From NCBI GenBank assembly GCA_030549495.1, contig JAUIRK010000365.1, forward strand, positions 186,001 through 250,000: a DNA stretch of 64,000 bases, in the 5' to 3' direction. Of this stretch, positions 12,877 to 23,330 are shown piece by piece. The translations under genes were made by a program, and so were the position numbers. The stretch comes from Nectonema munidae (lineage: Eukaryota; Nematomorpha; Nectonematoida; Nectonematidae). Positions within the stretch are counted from its first letter, which is position 1. Every line of letters starts with the position of its first letter. The notes under the pieces are model-generated. The model made no database searches, had not been told where the DNA came from, and saw nothing but the letters and a program-made list of their open reading frames with translations.

Positions 12877-13037
12877 GGATATGATATGACATGTCAATCA
12901 CTTTTATGCCTTATGAAAAAAAGTGATTTCAATAAATTGTGACATTATATGTTTTCCCGCACAAACGTGTTTGTACTATGATAACTTTGAGTACAAGGTT
13001 AAAAACTTTCCTTCATATTTTTGCTACGCTTAAAGAT

Positions 13038-13056
13038 TGTGTGTGTGTGTGTGTGT
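13038..13056. repeat. (GT)n microsatellite
   Basis: About nine GT units. Confidence 0.9.
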
Positions 13057-13200
13057 ACTAAAACTTTTATTTGTACCTTTGAGCTCCATATTTAATTTTT
13101 TGTATTCATTTTTGTGTTAATAATAAATTAATTGATGTTCAAGAACTCAGACAATTTATATGTATCAAAGGCAATTATCTTTTTCGCAAATGTCAAACAA

Positions 13201-13315
13201 GTAAGGCTGGTTAGATACTTAACTTCAATAATTCAAGGTCTTAGGTTCGATCCCCCTAACAAGTCTCCTTTCCTTATAGTTTTATTCAAGCGGCGCAATT
13301 GTGCCTTTTTTTGTT
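13201..13315 (+). mobile_element. tRNA-derived SINE, diverged copy
   Basis: GGCTGGTTAGATACTTAACT, then a B-box-like AGGTTCGATCCCCCT, then the shared body AAGCGGCGCAATTGTGCC. Same head and body order as the clearer copy at 14495-14633. Non-autonomous; it would rely on a LINE for movement. Confidence 0.7.
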
Positions 13316-14494
13316 AGTTTTTGTTTGTTATATATAACAGAGGGGATCTAAATAAGGAAGTATAAGAAATTTATACTTCCTGACTCAAAGATTTAGCACG
13401 AAGGGACCAATTTTCTTTAGAGGGTTTTGAGAATTTTTGTTATAAGACATATCTTTTCTTTACCTGTAATAGTTTACTTTCTTCAGAAAACTGTTTGACA
13501 TCTAAAGTGATTTATAATATTCACTTTTTATTATACTATATTTATTAAAATATTTTTAAATTGTGTTCAATTTTTGTAATTATTTGATTTATCATTTGAT
13601 TCCTTTTTTTGAAAAGAAGATGGAAAGATTGTTTACATTAGCTTTAGAGAAGTTTCTAACTCTTTAAGTTAAGTCTTTGAGGACCAAAATAATTCATTAT
13701 TTGATTATTTGATTTTCCTTAACTGCTTGACAAACAACCCAAATAAATGAATATGTGAGGTGAAAAAGTAGTATAAAGAGGAGGTTTATTCTTTAAACTC
13801 CCAAACCTAGCACGCTTTAAATTTCGAATCTTAGGGCAAACGTTGAGAGTTTGAAAAGAATATAAACATCTCGTTTACTTCTTTTCTGTGTTCGTTATTC
13901 ATGAACACCGACTTCCTTGCCTAGCGCTTCATCGATACTTTGATTTTTTTTATACATTATATATTTTGTTTTGCGCGACCATTAATTTCTTCTTCGAAAT
14001 GCAGACCAGAGTTATAGTGTTAGTGCTAAGATAGTATTAAATAAAGAATATATTTTTCTTTGGAAATTGAATAATATCATTTGGATTCAGTTTAAGTAAC
14101 TACAATAATATTTCACAGTTAATTAAAACACGCTTTTTATAAAAACCGATTTTATGCTTTTCGCGCGGGGCCCTCTAGTGCAATGTGAATTCTTAATTTG
14201 AGCCTTTGTAAAAAAAGGTTGAGAGCAACGGCTTTAAAAGGGCACCCCAAAAAAATATTTTATTCTCTTGCAATAACGGAATGTATACACCACCTAAAAT
14301 CTATTTTGTATAAATTATTATTAATAAATTGAATATGGATCCAATCAAAAACAAAATAAATAATTCGTTACCAAGGTAAGATTTAATTAAATATTAAATT
14401 TTCGTTATAATTATAAAGACCTTTTTCACGTTATATTGCTTGAATATAACGATCTATATATTGCCGCACTATAATGGATCTACTTTGAGGCCTG

Positions 14495-14633
14495 AGTAGG
14501 GTTGGTTAGATGCTGGATTCGATAACACACGGTCTTGGGTTCGATCCCGCATCAAGCCTGCTTTTTTCATAGTTCGATACAAGCGGCGCAATTGTGCCTT
14601 CTCGATGAAAACACCATATGGTACCTTTACCTT
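14495..14633 (+). mobile_element. tRNA-derived SINE, best-preserved copy
   Basis: The head GAGTAGGGTTGGTTAGATGC is followed after about 35 bases by GGTTCGATCCC (14538-14548), a consensus RNA polymerase III B-box. The A-box region is weaker. The body contains AAGCGGCGCAATTGTGCC, TCTCGATGAAAACACC and GGTACCTTTACCTT. At least five other copies share this layout (13201, 30831, 39779 and 43905 on +, 22446 on -). No long poly-A tail is present. Confidence 0.8.
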
Positions 14634-15088
14634 AATTGAAGTGGCAGCGTAAATATGTTTATATACATTAAAATTACTTAGAAACACTTGGCCATGTAAA
14701 AATGTGCAGTTTGAACTTTCTCTGCTTGATTTTCATTTCTTGCAGTTCTCTCTGCTGTGCAAAGTGTGTTAGAACCATTTTCGATTAATCTCCTATATAA
14801 TCATCAAAAAGATGAATTTTTTTTTATAAATAACACATTTTTTGATTTTTTTTTTCAATAAAAAGTATATTTAAAAAATATATAATATAAGTAACTTTTT
14901 TATGTTTTTTTTTCTCAATAAAAACAAAGGTAAAAAAAAATTTTTTATAAAGAGTATTTCTCATAAAAAAAATTCTGGTTTTTTGTTAGTTCTTAAAATT
15001 AATAAAAAGTTTAAATTTATAAGTTAACAATAGATACTAATTATTATTATAGTTGGTGATCGTTAACAAAAAATAAAAATTTTAGCAA

Positions 15089-15640
15089 CTAAATTAAATA
15101 TACCAAAGATAAAATGGGGTAAACGACAGAACGTTGCAAGATAACATTTAAAATGGTGAAAATATTTGGACCATAAATACTTATGTTTGGGATTCCGAAA
15201 AAGACTTGTTTAAACGATATAAATACTCTTTCTGATGGTGCTGAGGTTGCACAGAAGGCTAAAATATTTTTCGCAAATTGTTTCAAAATATTGAAGAATT
15301 TTTTGTCTTTCCAATACTACAATGGATTGATATCAAAAAGTAGAACATCTTCACCATATGCTTCAAGCTGTGCCTTCACAACTGAAATATCGTTTGTTGA
15401 AGCACTAACCATGGTTTGTCCGGGCAGAGGTATATAGTCAAAAAGACGTCCTCCCTTAGCACTCATCCCAACTTCCTTTTGATTGGTGCTCATTGAGACG
15501 AAAGGCATCACTCTCTTATCTTCTCAAAGCCTAGGATCGATGACAGCTGTCGCAATAATTCAATGAGCAGCCGTGACTGATCGTTTTTCAAGTTGATCCC
15601 CAAATGGGCTCCTCATGGTAGGCACTGGGTTAATAGACTT
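15089..15640 (-). pseudogene. hAT transposase relic, C-terminal dimerisation domain
   Basis: On the minus strand two frames together show the hAT C-terminal (hATC) dimerisation region. 15317-15511 ends with ENDVLLFDINPL-like sequence before YWKDKKFF, and 15089-15286 reads KQFAKNILAFCATSAPSERVF. YW, A--LA, ATSAPSERVF and the following N-rich segment are the classic signature. Farther upstream (to about 15640) IIATAVIDPRL matches the LDPR motif that precedes the domain. Stops and a frame change separate the pieces, so it is inactive. It lies in a putative intron of the Iroquois gene, in antisense orientation. Confidence 0.8.
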
Positions 15641-15672
15641 ATGAATCATTTGATATACTTGAAATGATGGCT

Positions 15673-15690
15673 GGTCAAAACGTCCGAAAA
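15673..15690. repeat. Solo terminal fragment of the AAAACGTCCGAAA element
   Basis: GGTCAAAACGTCCGAAAA is the same terminal motif as in the element at 57011-57623. Only one end is present, next to the hAT relic. Confidence 0.5.
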
Positions 15691-16061
15691 TCAAAAATGA
15701 ATTTTCACTCTATTTCATGGCATTTTATTGCATTATGCTAACGCACATTATACAACCAAAGTTTAGTACATTTTTTAATTGGGGAAACAAGAAAAAAAAT
15801 CAATTAAAAAGTGTTATAGTTCCTGATTAGTACTATTATATTTGAAAACGGCCATGTATAATCAAAATAGTTAGAAAATAGATTAAAAATTCTTTTTAAA
15901 TTTTCGGTCCTAGGAAGGCTTGAAATTATGGTTGTCCTTAATTATTTAGATAATTGCTTTTGGAAGATATTTGTACGTCCAATATTTTTGCTTCAAATTT
16001 CAAAAATACATATATAAGTACAAATACTTTTTTTCGATATCCCAAAGATAAGTACAATACC

Positions 16062-16118
16062 AATTTAACCAATCAAATATGTAAATTGGTATATTTAACC
16101 AATCAAATATGTAAATTT
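16062..16118. repeat. Two-unit tandem duplication
   Basis: TTTAACCAATCAAATATGTA plus AATT occurs twice with a spacing of about 30 bases, essentially identical, so it is a recent local duplication. CCAAT and ATTTG motifs are doubled with it. Confidence 0.75.
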
Positions 16119-17494
16119 TACTGACTGACGTATCGCTTGAACAAATACATATTTTCGACGTTTTCTCCTTTCAAAATTATGTCGTCCATAATAAATAACT
16201 TAGTAGTGAAAACTTTAAATCTTGAATAAGACTTGCCAACGAAATCTCCTGTTCTGCAGCAGCAGACTTCCTTTTGCTTTGAAACTAACCATCTTCATGG
16301 TAGCATATCATGTGTGTTGAATATGTGCTTACTTATCTTTGTTCTTGTGTATGTGAAAACAAGGTGCCACCAACAAAATCGAATCACGATGACTTGGGTT
16401 AAATTCGAAAAATGCAGCTTTTTAAGTAAGTGTCTATCTCACTCATTCACTTCCTTTCTTGCGTGGATTCCATACGCAGATATATAAATAATGTGTTGCT
16501 TTGCCTTGTGGTGGTGAGCTTAGTACTCCTCTACAACGACTCAATTTGATTGATGTTCGCTCAACTGTCAATCAAGAGGACAACTTTAGGAAATACATTA
16601 TCTCTCCTGAATTGCATAATTCTCTGTTGATGTGGATATGCTCATAGAGACGCCTTGATTTATGAATTTGGGTGAGAAATGTTTTATGCTTTGGATGTGT
16701 TTGAGTGACATTTTTATGGAACAAGCCAACACAACAGCACCCCAATGTGTGATGTATATTCAGTTTCCTTCAACTCATCATCACATCAGCATGGAAATAC
16801 GAAATTCCTATTATCATCTGTTCGCATTCCTCCTATACACACACATACTGATTTGATGGTTAAATTCTTGCTTTTCTTCCTGAAGTAATAGTATTTGGTG
16901 GTTTCATCTGTATCCGAGTGTGTTTGTGTGTCTGTGTCTGTGCGAATTCATTCGATCGACATCATTGGTAAAAATGCTTAGCTTACGTATATGTTATACA
17001 CTTTTCTATATTTATGATACACGTCAATATGTTGGCTCATTTTTATTCAAAATCTTCTTTCAACTTTTTTTCAGACTCCATCACTTTCTAAATAAACTTT
17101 TAATAAGAATGTTTCTCGTTTTTCTGCAATGGCAGGTATAATTATCTCTTTTAAATCCTTCACAAGGCCGAATGTGACCGGAGAGCAGGTTAGAGAGTAA
17201 AAAGTCGTCTCCATCTTTGTTCTTATGAGTAAAAATAGGCCATACAACGTCTTTGTTTCCTTTCGCGTTAAAATAACGGAGGTCTATACGAAATTGAACA
17301 TGTTAAATTTAAAACACGGCTTCTCTCTAAATACAAATATATAATATTATTTTGACAGGAAAAAAGATATTTAAATGTAAGCTTGATGTATAGTTTTAGA
17401 CGATTTCTTTTGGATGTGAACGTAATCTCCTATATTATTTATTATTTTGTGAATGCACTCTGTTAGAAATTGACCTAATATTTGTCGTGTTGTC

Positions 17495-17620
17495 AGATGT
17501 TCCGATTTTCCAGGATTGTACCTGTTTGAAGTCATTTAAAACAAAGGAATCCCGATTTTTCATTCACTAATCTTATATGTCAAAAAAGAAGGAGTTTAGA
17601 AAATTTAGGTATACATGTGA
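17495..17620 (+). repeat. Dispersed repeat related to 28265 and 40880
   Basis: Shares with 40880-41050 the order: CCGGTTT/CCGATTT and CCAGGATTGT/CCTGGTTTTG, AACAAAGGAATC, TTTTTCATTCACAAATCT or a near variant, ATGTCAAAAAA, GGAGTTTAGA. The 28265-28330 block holds a short inverted related end (TCCCGGACATCTGCCA). Non-coding and diverged. Confidence 0.55.
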
Positions 17621-17712
17621 TTGATTTGTTGGTCATCTCTTTTTTTTAGTTTTTTAATCATTTCATCCTTCATTTCAAATGAAGATGCTTCACGTAAAAT
17701 CGTTTATTTCAG

Positions 17713-17816
17713 AATAATACTTACTTTGTGAACAATACAAACGAATTGTGGAATGATATTCCGCCATCTTCCCTCCTCTGGTACAATCAAATGATGCAGA
17801 ACACCTACTTCAATGG
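17713..17816 (+). CDS. irx: Iroquois homeobox gene, internal exon
   Basis: Seen: a pyrimidine-rich acceptor CGTTTATTTCAG, a 104-base block open in one frame only, and a consensus donor GTAAGT directly after AATGG. The translation is NNTYFVNNTNELWNDIPPSS followed by LLWYNQMMQNTYFN plus the first two bases of a Gly codon. Codon use and composition differ sharply from the AT-rich flanks. Entry phase is 0 and exit phase is 2; the homeobox exon acceptor at 22788 supplies exactly one base, giving NG-VPNFDT with no frame break. Iroquois proteins place a short Tyr/Asn/Pro-rich linker ahead of the homeodomain and commonly have an intron just before it, which fits. The product is nuclear. Too short for a long ORF to reveal it, so easy to miss. 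Confidence 0.72.
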
Positions 17817-18849
17817 GTAAGTCCTTTTTATGTGCTAACTCAGGGTTACCGAATTTTTAAATCAAACCAGGACAAAATTAATAACCCCTTCCCCTCCCTC
17901 CTGATTTTTTAAAACGCTCAAGACTGAATAATAGAAGTTTGCATAGGTATTCATAATAAGAATGACAAATGTTGCAAGCCAATATTCTGTTAATCTTTAA
18001 TATTACTATATATATTTTTTATTAAGGATATATTGACGACACCGGTGTATTTTAAACAAATCATTGTGTCCTGTTTAAAAAGTAAAATTTATTATTATTG
18101 TTAAAAATACATTAATCTAAGCCTCAACCTGGGGTACGCGGGGGCTGCATTGTGGTCCAATTCCATTCTTTGTGTGGCTCACTTCTTCATTCACAATACT
18201 AAGCGATGTCGAAATATATTTTGCTATTTTTTAAAAAGCCTTGAAACAAAAATAGTAACAAATTTTTTTTATGAAATAATCATTAAATTATCTTATCATT
18301 TTAATTAAATATAAACATAAAAAATTTGTTATACCTATACTCTGTTTCCTTTTTCCTCACAAAAAATCAAAAATTTGAATTTCACTTTTTTCAATATACA
18401 CCAAAACTTAATTATAGTTCATTAAGTCATAATTGGGCATTTTGATTTGCAAATTTAAACTTCACAAAAGATTTAAAATCTAATTAAGACATCTTAAAAA
18501 TAGACTCATTTTTGAAATGAAAACTACATTAAAACCTAACCTTAACATCTCTACAGCGAACACCTCTATTTTATAAACAATCTAGCAAAGTTGGTAAATT
18601 TTAGATATGATATCACTTCTGCTAAGTATAAGTTTCAAACTATTTGCTAGGATATCTTCATGCAATAAATATTTTTGTTATCACGTTTTAGGCTTGGTGG
18701 CCAAATTTCACAATTATCAAGTATTGGAAATCTGAACATAAAATTTTTAAAAGTTTGGAATAAAAAAAAAGTTAACTTTTGTTACATTGTATTATGCTAT
18801 GAGGACTACACATTTTTATGCTTCTTTGATAAAAAAAAAGTTTAGCAAA

Positions 18850-20130
18850 AAATCACTCATCGCTTATTAGAAATTGTTGTGGAAAAAGTCATCGTCAATC
18901 AGCAGAACTATTCTCAATTGGTCGAACTCAAGTTGGATCTATTCTTGTGAGAAAAAGGAAGATTTTGACGAGCTGAGTGGCTTAATCGATAACGTGAATT
19001 CAATATCCCAATTTAAGGATCAATTTTGCAAGAAACAAATTGCGATAAAAGGGGAACACAGTGGATCTGAAAGTTCTAAGAGCTGGCTAATGCGATTTAG
19101 AATGCTTCATATTGAACTCAAAAAATTGTGGAGAAGAAGCATGCGTAGATACTTCGAATAATTGGAAAAAGTAAGTAGACCGACAATTGTGGGATGGGTA
19201 TGCAGTAAAGTATATATGGAATCGATAAAAAAAAAAGACTTATTTATCGTGTTTTACCAGATCGAACCATATGTGTTACTGGTTCTGACTGTATACGCGG
19301 GAAAATATCTAAAGAAAGGTTATTTTAACTTCCAACATGGTGGGTGCGTTTGCAAACAAAAATAACATGGATGACAAGTTACATCTTTCATGAGTGATAT
19401 TTAAAATTTGATATAAAAAAGTGAATTCTTTTTATTGAAAATGCTTCCTTTGATATGATCCTGACTAGTATTAAAATAATCTTCCTCCCTCACAACACAA
19501 CTTCCTCTTTACAACCTCTGTATCATGGGATCATTTAAAATTTCAAAAATGCATTACAGGAAAATGGTTATCAATAAATTGCTTTTGAAAATGAGTTATA
19601 TAACTAATATATCTCAACTGGCTTCGAGCCTCAATATACTTCATGCTGATTATAATTGGATGAACGTGAAGCTGTTAAAAGTATCAAATCAGAAGTAGGT
19701 ACAAAATGTTACAAGGCGGAAGATTTTTCCTAGAGCAATGTGAACAGATTCAAGCAGTGGCGTAGCCAAAAAATAGAAGTTGGGGGGGGGCATATAAGGA
19801 ATTTAGGGGGGCAAGCATATTGGAAATAAAATAATTAGTATTTGGGAGGGGGCACTGCCCCCTTGCCCTCCCCCCTCTGGCTACGCCCCTGGATTCAAGG
19901 AGAAAGTATCTCGTTTGATCGTCTTTTGCGCCATATCACAGACAAATTTCAATCACCGATTACTGCAATATTCCAAATTATGGAACAAGCCTACTGAAAT
20001 TTGGGAAAATGAAGAAATTGAAGATACTCAACGAAAATTCAGTAAACATACCCTCATTTGAAGGTTCAAGAAGTTTCATCTTTAAGAAAAAGGATATTTC
20101 AGCAATATTTTCAAAATAGAAGATAACTTC
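18850..20130 (+). pseudogene. Tigger (pogo-group) transposase relic
   Basis: In shifting frames the + strand shows GKSHRQSAELFSIGRTQVGS (CENP-B-like helix-turn-helix, from about 18877), then IAIKGEHSGSESSKSWLMRF (second CENP-B-type DNA-binding half), then FYRVLPDRTICVTGSD with KISKERL (about 19240-19320, start of the DDE domain of TIGD4/TIGD6-like proteins), then CYKAEDFSLEQCEQIQ-like sequence before 19754 and FKEKVSRLIVFC or neighbouring frames after 19900. Stops and frame changes are many, so it is dead. It is split by the MITE at 19755-19891, which is therefore younger. The element's own terminal repeats were not found. Confidence 0.75.
19755..19891. mobile_element. hAT MITE with perfect 8-bp target duplication
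   Basis: TIRs CAGTGGCGTAGCCA and TGGCTACGCCCCTG (reverse complement CAGGGGCGTAGCCA) bound a 137-bp non-coding body with G-runs. Both sides carry GATTCAAG (19747-19754 and 19892-19899), the 8-bp duplication expected of hAT transposition. It sits in the Tigger relic. Confidence 0.92.
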
Positions 20131-21152
20131 TGGAGATGTTAAATGTGTGTAAAAATAGAGGAAAAAAGTGCTTTAATTTTAACAGTTTTTCGAAAAATTT
20201 AGACTTGATAAAGTATTTTTTTTTATGTCATTTTGTATCTCATCGCTTTCCAGCGCAGTTTTTAGTAATGCGCAAAAATAGACGAGCAACTCTTAGAGGT
20301 TCCCTTGTAAATTTGCTTTTAAAATAAACTACGTTTGATTTCACTGCTTGATAGTTCAAAAAAGGCCAACTAACCAAAAAGATTGGGCATCCGTGATCCA
20401 GATTGTGGTCTAGGGATAAATACGACCAGTGTATTCACGTCACAAAGAATGTTGTAAACGCGTCATACTTTTTTGACTATACATGCATGAACAACACTTT
20501 CAAATGTCTTCTAGCTATTGTTTAATTCGACTTGATTGGATCACCCAATTATTGAGTTTCTTTTTTGTTCAAACGCTTGCCAACAAAATGTCCAACTTGG
20601 TTTCTAAATTCTAATTTTTTTATCTGACTCCGACTCCTTAAGTTTGATTTTACCAGTTGTACAATTTAGCAGTTTTTTTATGGTTTTGTTTTTATTTTTG
20701 GAGGCAATAGTGAGGATGTGCAGTGTATATGCACACTAAGTGGTCTCTCCAAATGGAAACAAAAAACAATCCATGAATAATAAAAAAAGAAAAAAACTAC
20801 ACAATACTGACAAGCTATCATTGTCAGGCAGTGGTCATGTGTTCGTAGTTGTTTCCTGTAAGGAGAGTGAAACTTTAAAATGGCTCTCTGTTTCTGTTTT
20901 CAGCGCCAAGGTTAATTAGGACAGACCAAATGGCTCCAATGAAAGAGAAACTCGCTTAAGCCATCTTGTTTTTGAGAGCAAAATTATTAAATTTTTATTT
21001 GCAAATTTCAATTGAGTAGTCTATAAATTCTTTAATTATGAATAAAGCCTATTTTTTTAATGTTTACAAAAAAGAAATTTGTATGATTTGAGACATCTAT
21101 AAGAAATGCGTATAATTAAGGGAAGTATTTATCGGTATCTACTTCCTAGTCA

Positions 21153-21241
21153 AAATCACCGAAAACTAAGGTAGCAGTGACTTTAGTTTTCGGAAAGTTT
21201 GGTAGCTGGGATTTTAGTTTTTGGGGATTTAGATTAGAAAC
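21153..21241. repeat. Short hairpin-forming repeat, copy 2
   Basis: GTCAAAATCACCGAAAACTA, then GGTAGCAGTGACTTTAGTTTTCGG, giving complementary CCGAAAACTAA / TTTAGTTTTCGG arms. Matches the inverted block at 50645-50712 best and the one at 2690 more loosely. Likely a small palindromic MITE. Confidence 0.65.
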
Positions 21242-21284
21242 CGTATATATGCTAACTAATATTCTTTTGATCAAGAATATACAT

Positions 21285-21745
21285 TTCTAAAAATGTGCTT
21301 TAAATCAAAGTTAATCTTTTATCGCAATCAACAATGCCCCTTTCTTCATAATTGCTTTCATAACTTTCAGTCGTATAGAGCAGGGATCACCAAATTTTAC
21401 TTGAAACGGGCCGGATTACCGAAAATTCGAAATATTGAAAAGATAAAAAAACACTGACATTATGACATTCTTATTAATTAAAACACTTGTTTAAAACAAA
21501 ATAAAGCAAACTTTTCTAAGTTTTCCTTATGGATGTGGCAAAATGAAGACTTTTTCATTTCAAAATACTTACTTATTTTGCAAACACCTATCAATATCAA
21601 AATTTAGCTTGCGAGCGGGATAAACTTACTTCGTGAGCCGGATCTGGCCCGGGTAGCAGTTTTGTGACCCCCATTTTAAGAGTATAAAGATCAATTTGAA
21701 GAAATTCCACATTAATATTCATTTATTTGAATACTTTGTAATCGT
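21285..21745 (+). repeat. Dispersed repeat, copy 2, interrupted by a MITE
   Basis: Homologous to 12046-12262 on both sides of a 301-bp insertion. The uninterrupted copy shows the pre-insertion sequence, which places the insertion after this repeat spread. Confidence 0.65.
21381..21681. mobile_element. Nested hAT MITE
   Basis: Begins CAGGGATCACCAAATTTTAC and ends with CAGTTTTGTGACCCCCAT plus a few bases; GGGCCGGA near the start and GAGCCGGATCTGGCCCG near the end are the typical hAT MITE interior. Flanks GTATAGAG (21373-21380) and GTATAAAG (21682-21689) differ at one base and form the 8-bp duplication. Confidence 0.82.
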
Positions 21746-22445
21746 AAAAAAAAAATTCCTAAAAATAAGACTTTTTTATTCTATAAATCTCAAAAATGTT
21801 CTTGCTCAAATTTTTAAAGCAAGATCAAAAAAGATTCGTCGGGAAAGAAAAGGGATAAAAATTAAAGAATGAAGCCTTTTTTGTTACCTACGCTTGAAGG
21901 CTTCCACAGCATAATGACAATTTTTCTTCTTTTTTTTCAAACCACTGAATCCCTTTTTTCGTTTTGCACCATTCTCATTGATTGGATAATGTCAAGTTTT
22001 TGTCGCATTTTTAGAACCCCTGATATAAATGATGATCGATGGTGTTGTTTTACATTTTTTTTTGGCTAAATCCCTGAGTAAGAATGAATGCACAGGTGTT
22101 AATTACACTTTGAATATTTTCATTGAAATTCTGTCAAGCCACTCTTTTTGAGACAAGATTTCCTTATTGCAGAAATTCTCGAGATCCGTCATTTTTTCAT
22201 GAACCCCATTTGACGGAGAAACGCTGTTTCATTGTATTTCAAAAAGGATGTAAGCACTCAAAGCCGTAATTACAGCGTGGTGAAGCAGTGTTGAGGAACG
22301 CCTTGCATTTACTCCCAAATAGGAAATATATGCGCAAATTTAAATCTTAAATTGCTATATATAGTTTTGTTTGTATAAAAATAGATTTCTTTTCAATTTG
22401 ATTTGTCAAATCAATTCTCTTTTGAATCTTCCCTTAAAAGAGTCT

Positions 22446-22556
22446 AATTGCACTGCTCGTATCGAACTATGAAGAATTAAGGCTTGATGGGGGATCGAAC
22501 CCAATACTTTGAGTCTTAGAATTCGCTTATAGGAAGTTAATTAACTAACCCATACT
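22446..22556 (-). mobile_element. tRNA-derived SINE, minus strand
   Basis: The reverse complement shows GTATGGGTTAGTTAA, a B-box-like GGGTTCGATCCCCC (opposite 22491-22502), CATCAAGCCTTAATTCTTCA and TAGTTCGATACGAGC: the same order as the 14495 copy, more diverged. It lies just upstream of the homeobox exon. Confidence 0.72.
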
Positions 22557-22788
22557 TTATAAGAGGTTAATGTTGTTTGGGAGAGGTCGGGCTCATTAGA
22601 GAAAATTGTTAATGTTACGCCCATGTGAATAATACATAGTAGATGCATTATAACGCGAAAAAGGTCTTGGATCCCGTTTTTTATAACATATGTTTCAGTA
22701 GATCCGTTAAGACGTGGGTTCTAGTTTGGCTTTATAAAAGATCTACTGTGTATACACACCATTCGTTTACTCTTTTTTTATCTTTAAG

Positions 22789-23330
22789 AGTTCCCAACTT
22801 TGACACAGTGAACTTCACAAAGAGAAAAAACGCTACCCGTGACAAAACAAACATTCTCAAAAAGTGGCTCAACGAACACCTCTCAAACCCCTATCCGACT
22901 AAAGGCGAAAAGTTATCTCTTTCGTACATCACAAGCATGAATTTGACGCAAGTGTCCACTTGGTTCGCGAATGCCAGGCGCCGCCTCAAAAAGACACACG
23001 GCTGGAGTGCCAATTGTTGCGGCAATTGTGACAGCAATCCCGGAAACAAAAAGGCCGAAAGTGGATTCAACGACAGCACGCAACACTCTGAAAGCTCGAT
23101 CGACTCCAATTTTGAAGATGACGACGACCAAAGTCAGACAAGTAGCCAGAGCCAAACTCCTCATGTCAGAGAAAGCGACCAATCAGAAGAAAAGAGCGAG
23201 CTTAAGCAAGGCGAAGAGGAAGACATAGGAGAAGGAGGAAAGTCTTTCTGCTTAATAAGAGATGCCAACAACAAACCCAATAAGAGAAAGTCTGATCATT
23301 TCGAAGACTATGATAACTCAATTACGCATG
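22789..23330 (+). CDS. irx: Iroquois homeobox gene, homeodomain exon
   Basis: A TALE-class homeodomain transcription factor; Iroquois proteins bind DNA in the nucleus and pattern dorsal, neural and appendage territories. Seen: [20 protein letters not shown] at about residues 56-75 of the 430-residue model, the TALE loop [10 protein letters not shown], and recognition helix [17 protein letters not shown] with WF-N-R and Ala at homeodomain position 50, which is the Iroquois hallmark. The homeodomain spans about 22820-23000. An acidic, Ser/Gln-rich stretch follows ([19 protein letters not shown]), as expected between homeodomain and C-terminus. The start is an acceptor, TTTATCTTTAAG (AG at 22787-22788), chosen because it continues the 17816 exon in frame; AG at 22790 would not. 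The open frame reaching back to 22643 is intron. Donor GTAAGG at 23331, exit phase 1. The second half of the homeodomain (SLSYITSMN) is divergent from the usual MLAIITKMT. Paralogue (mirror or araucan/caupolican type) cannot be assigned. Confidence 0.95.

Larger units (their letters stand above)
9890..17712 (+). other. Putative intron 1 of the Iroquois gene
   Basis: If exon 1 is right, this is a 7.8-kb intron. It contains SINE copies (from 11985, 13201 and 14495), a hAT MITE (12461), a hAT transposase relic (15089-15640) and, near its 3-prime end, a balanced-composition island at about 16200-17150 that is not a recognisable exon and could be regulatory. The remainder is AT-rich and unassigned. 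Confidence 0.4.
17817..22788 (+). other. Intron 2 of the Iroquois gene
   Basis: A 5-kb intron running from donor GTAAGT (17817) to an acceptor with a T-rich tract ending TTTAAG (22788). It holds a Tigger relic with a nested hAT MITE, the dispersed repeat with a nested hAT MITE, a palindromic MITE and a minus-strand SINE. An ORF at 21869-22069 has no recognisable domain. Confidence 0.6.

Noticed and set aside
14495-14633. A functional tRNA gene
   Set aside because: It has a B-box, but the sequence does not fold as a cloverleaf by eye and it is followed by a body shared with other copies, so it is a SINE.
17047-17137. Alternative exon ending FLVFLQWQ before GTATAA
   Set aside because: It has an acceptor-like tract and ends in phase 0, so it would fit in frame, but the product is hydrophobic, the donor is weaker and nothing in it resembles a homeobox protein N-terminus.
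544-20637. GGAGTCGGAGT and GACTCCGACTCC as ends of one element
   Set aside because: Only about 11 bases match, with no similar flanks.
22643-22788. The open frame upstream of the homeobox as an N-terminal coding part
   Set aside because: The translation is hydrophobic and unlike Iroquois proteins, and a T-rich acceptor at 22788 lets the 17713-17816 exon join in frame. The open frame is best read as intron.
22891-23228. Antisense and out-of-frame ORFs over the homeobox exon
   Set aside because: Shadows of the real coding frame.
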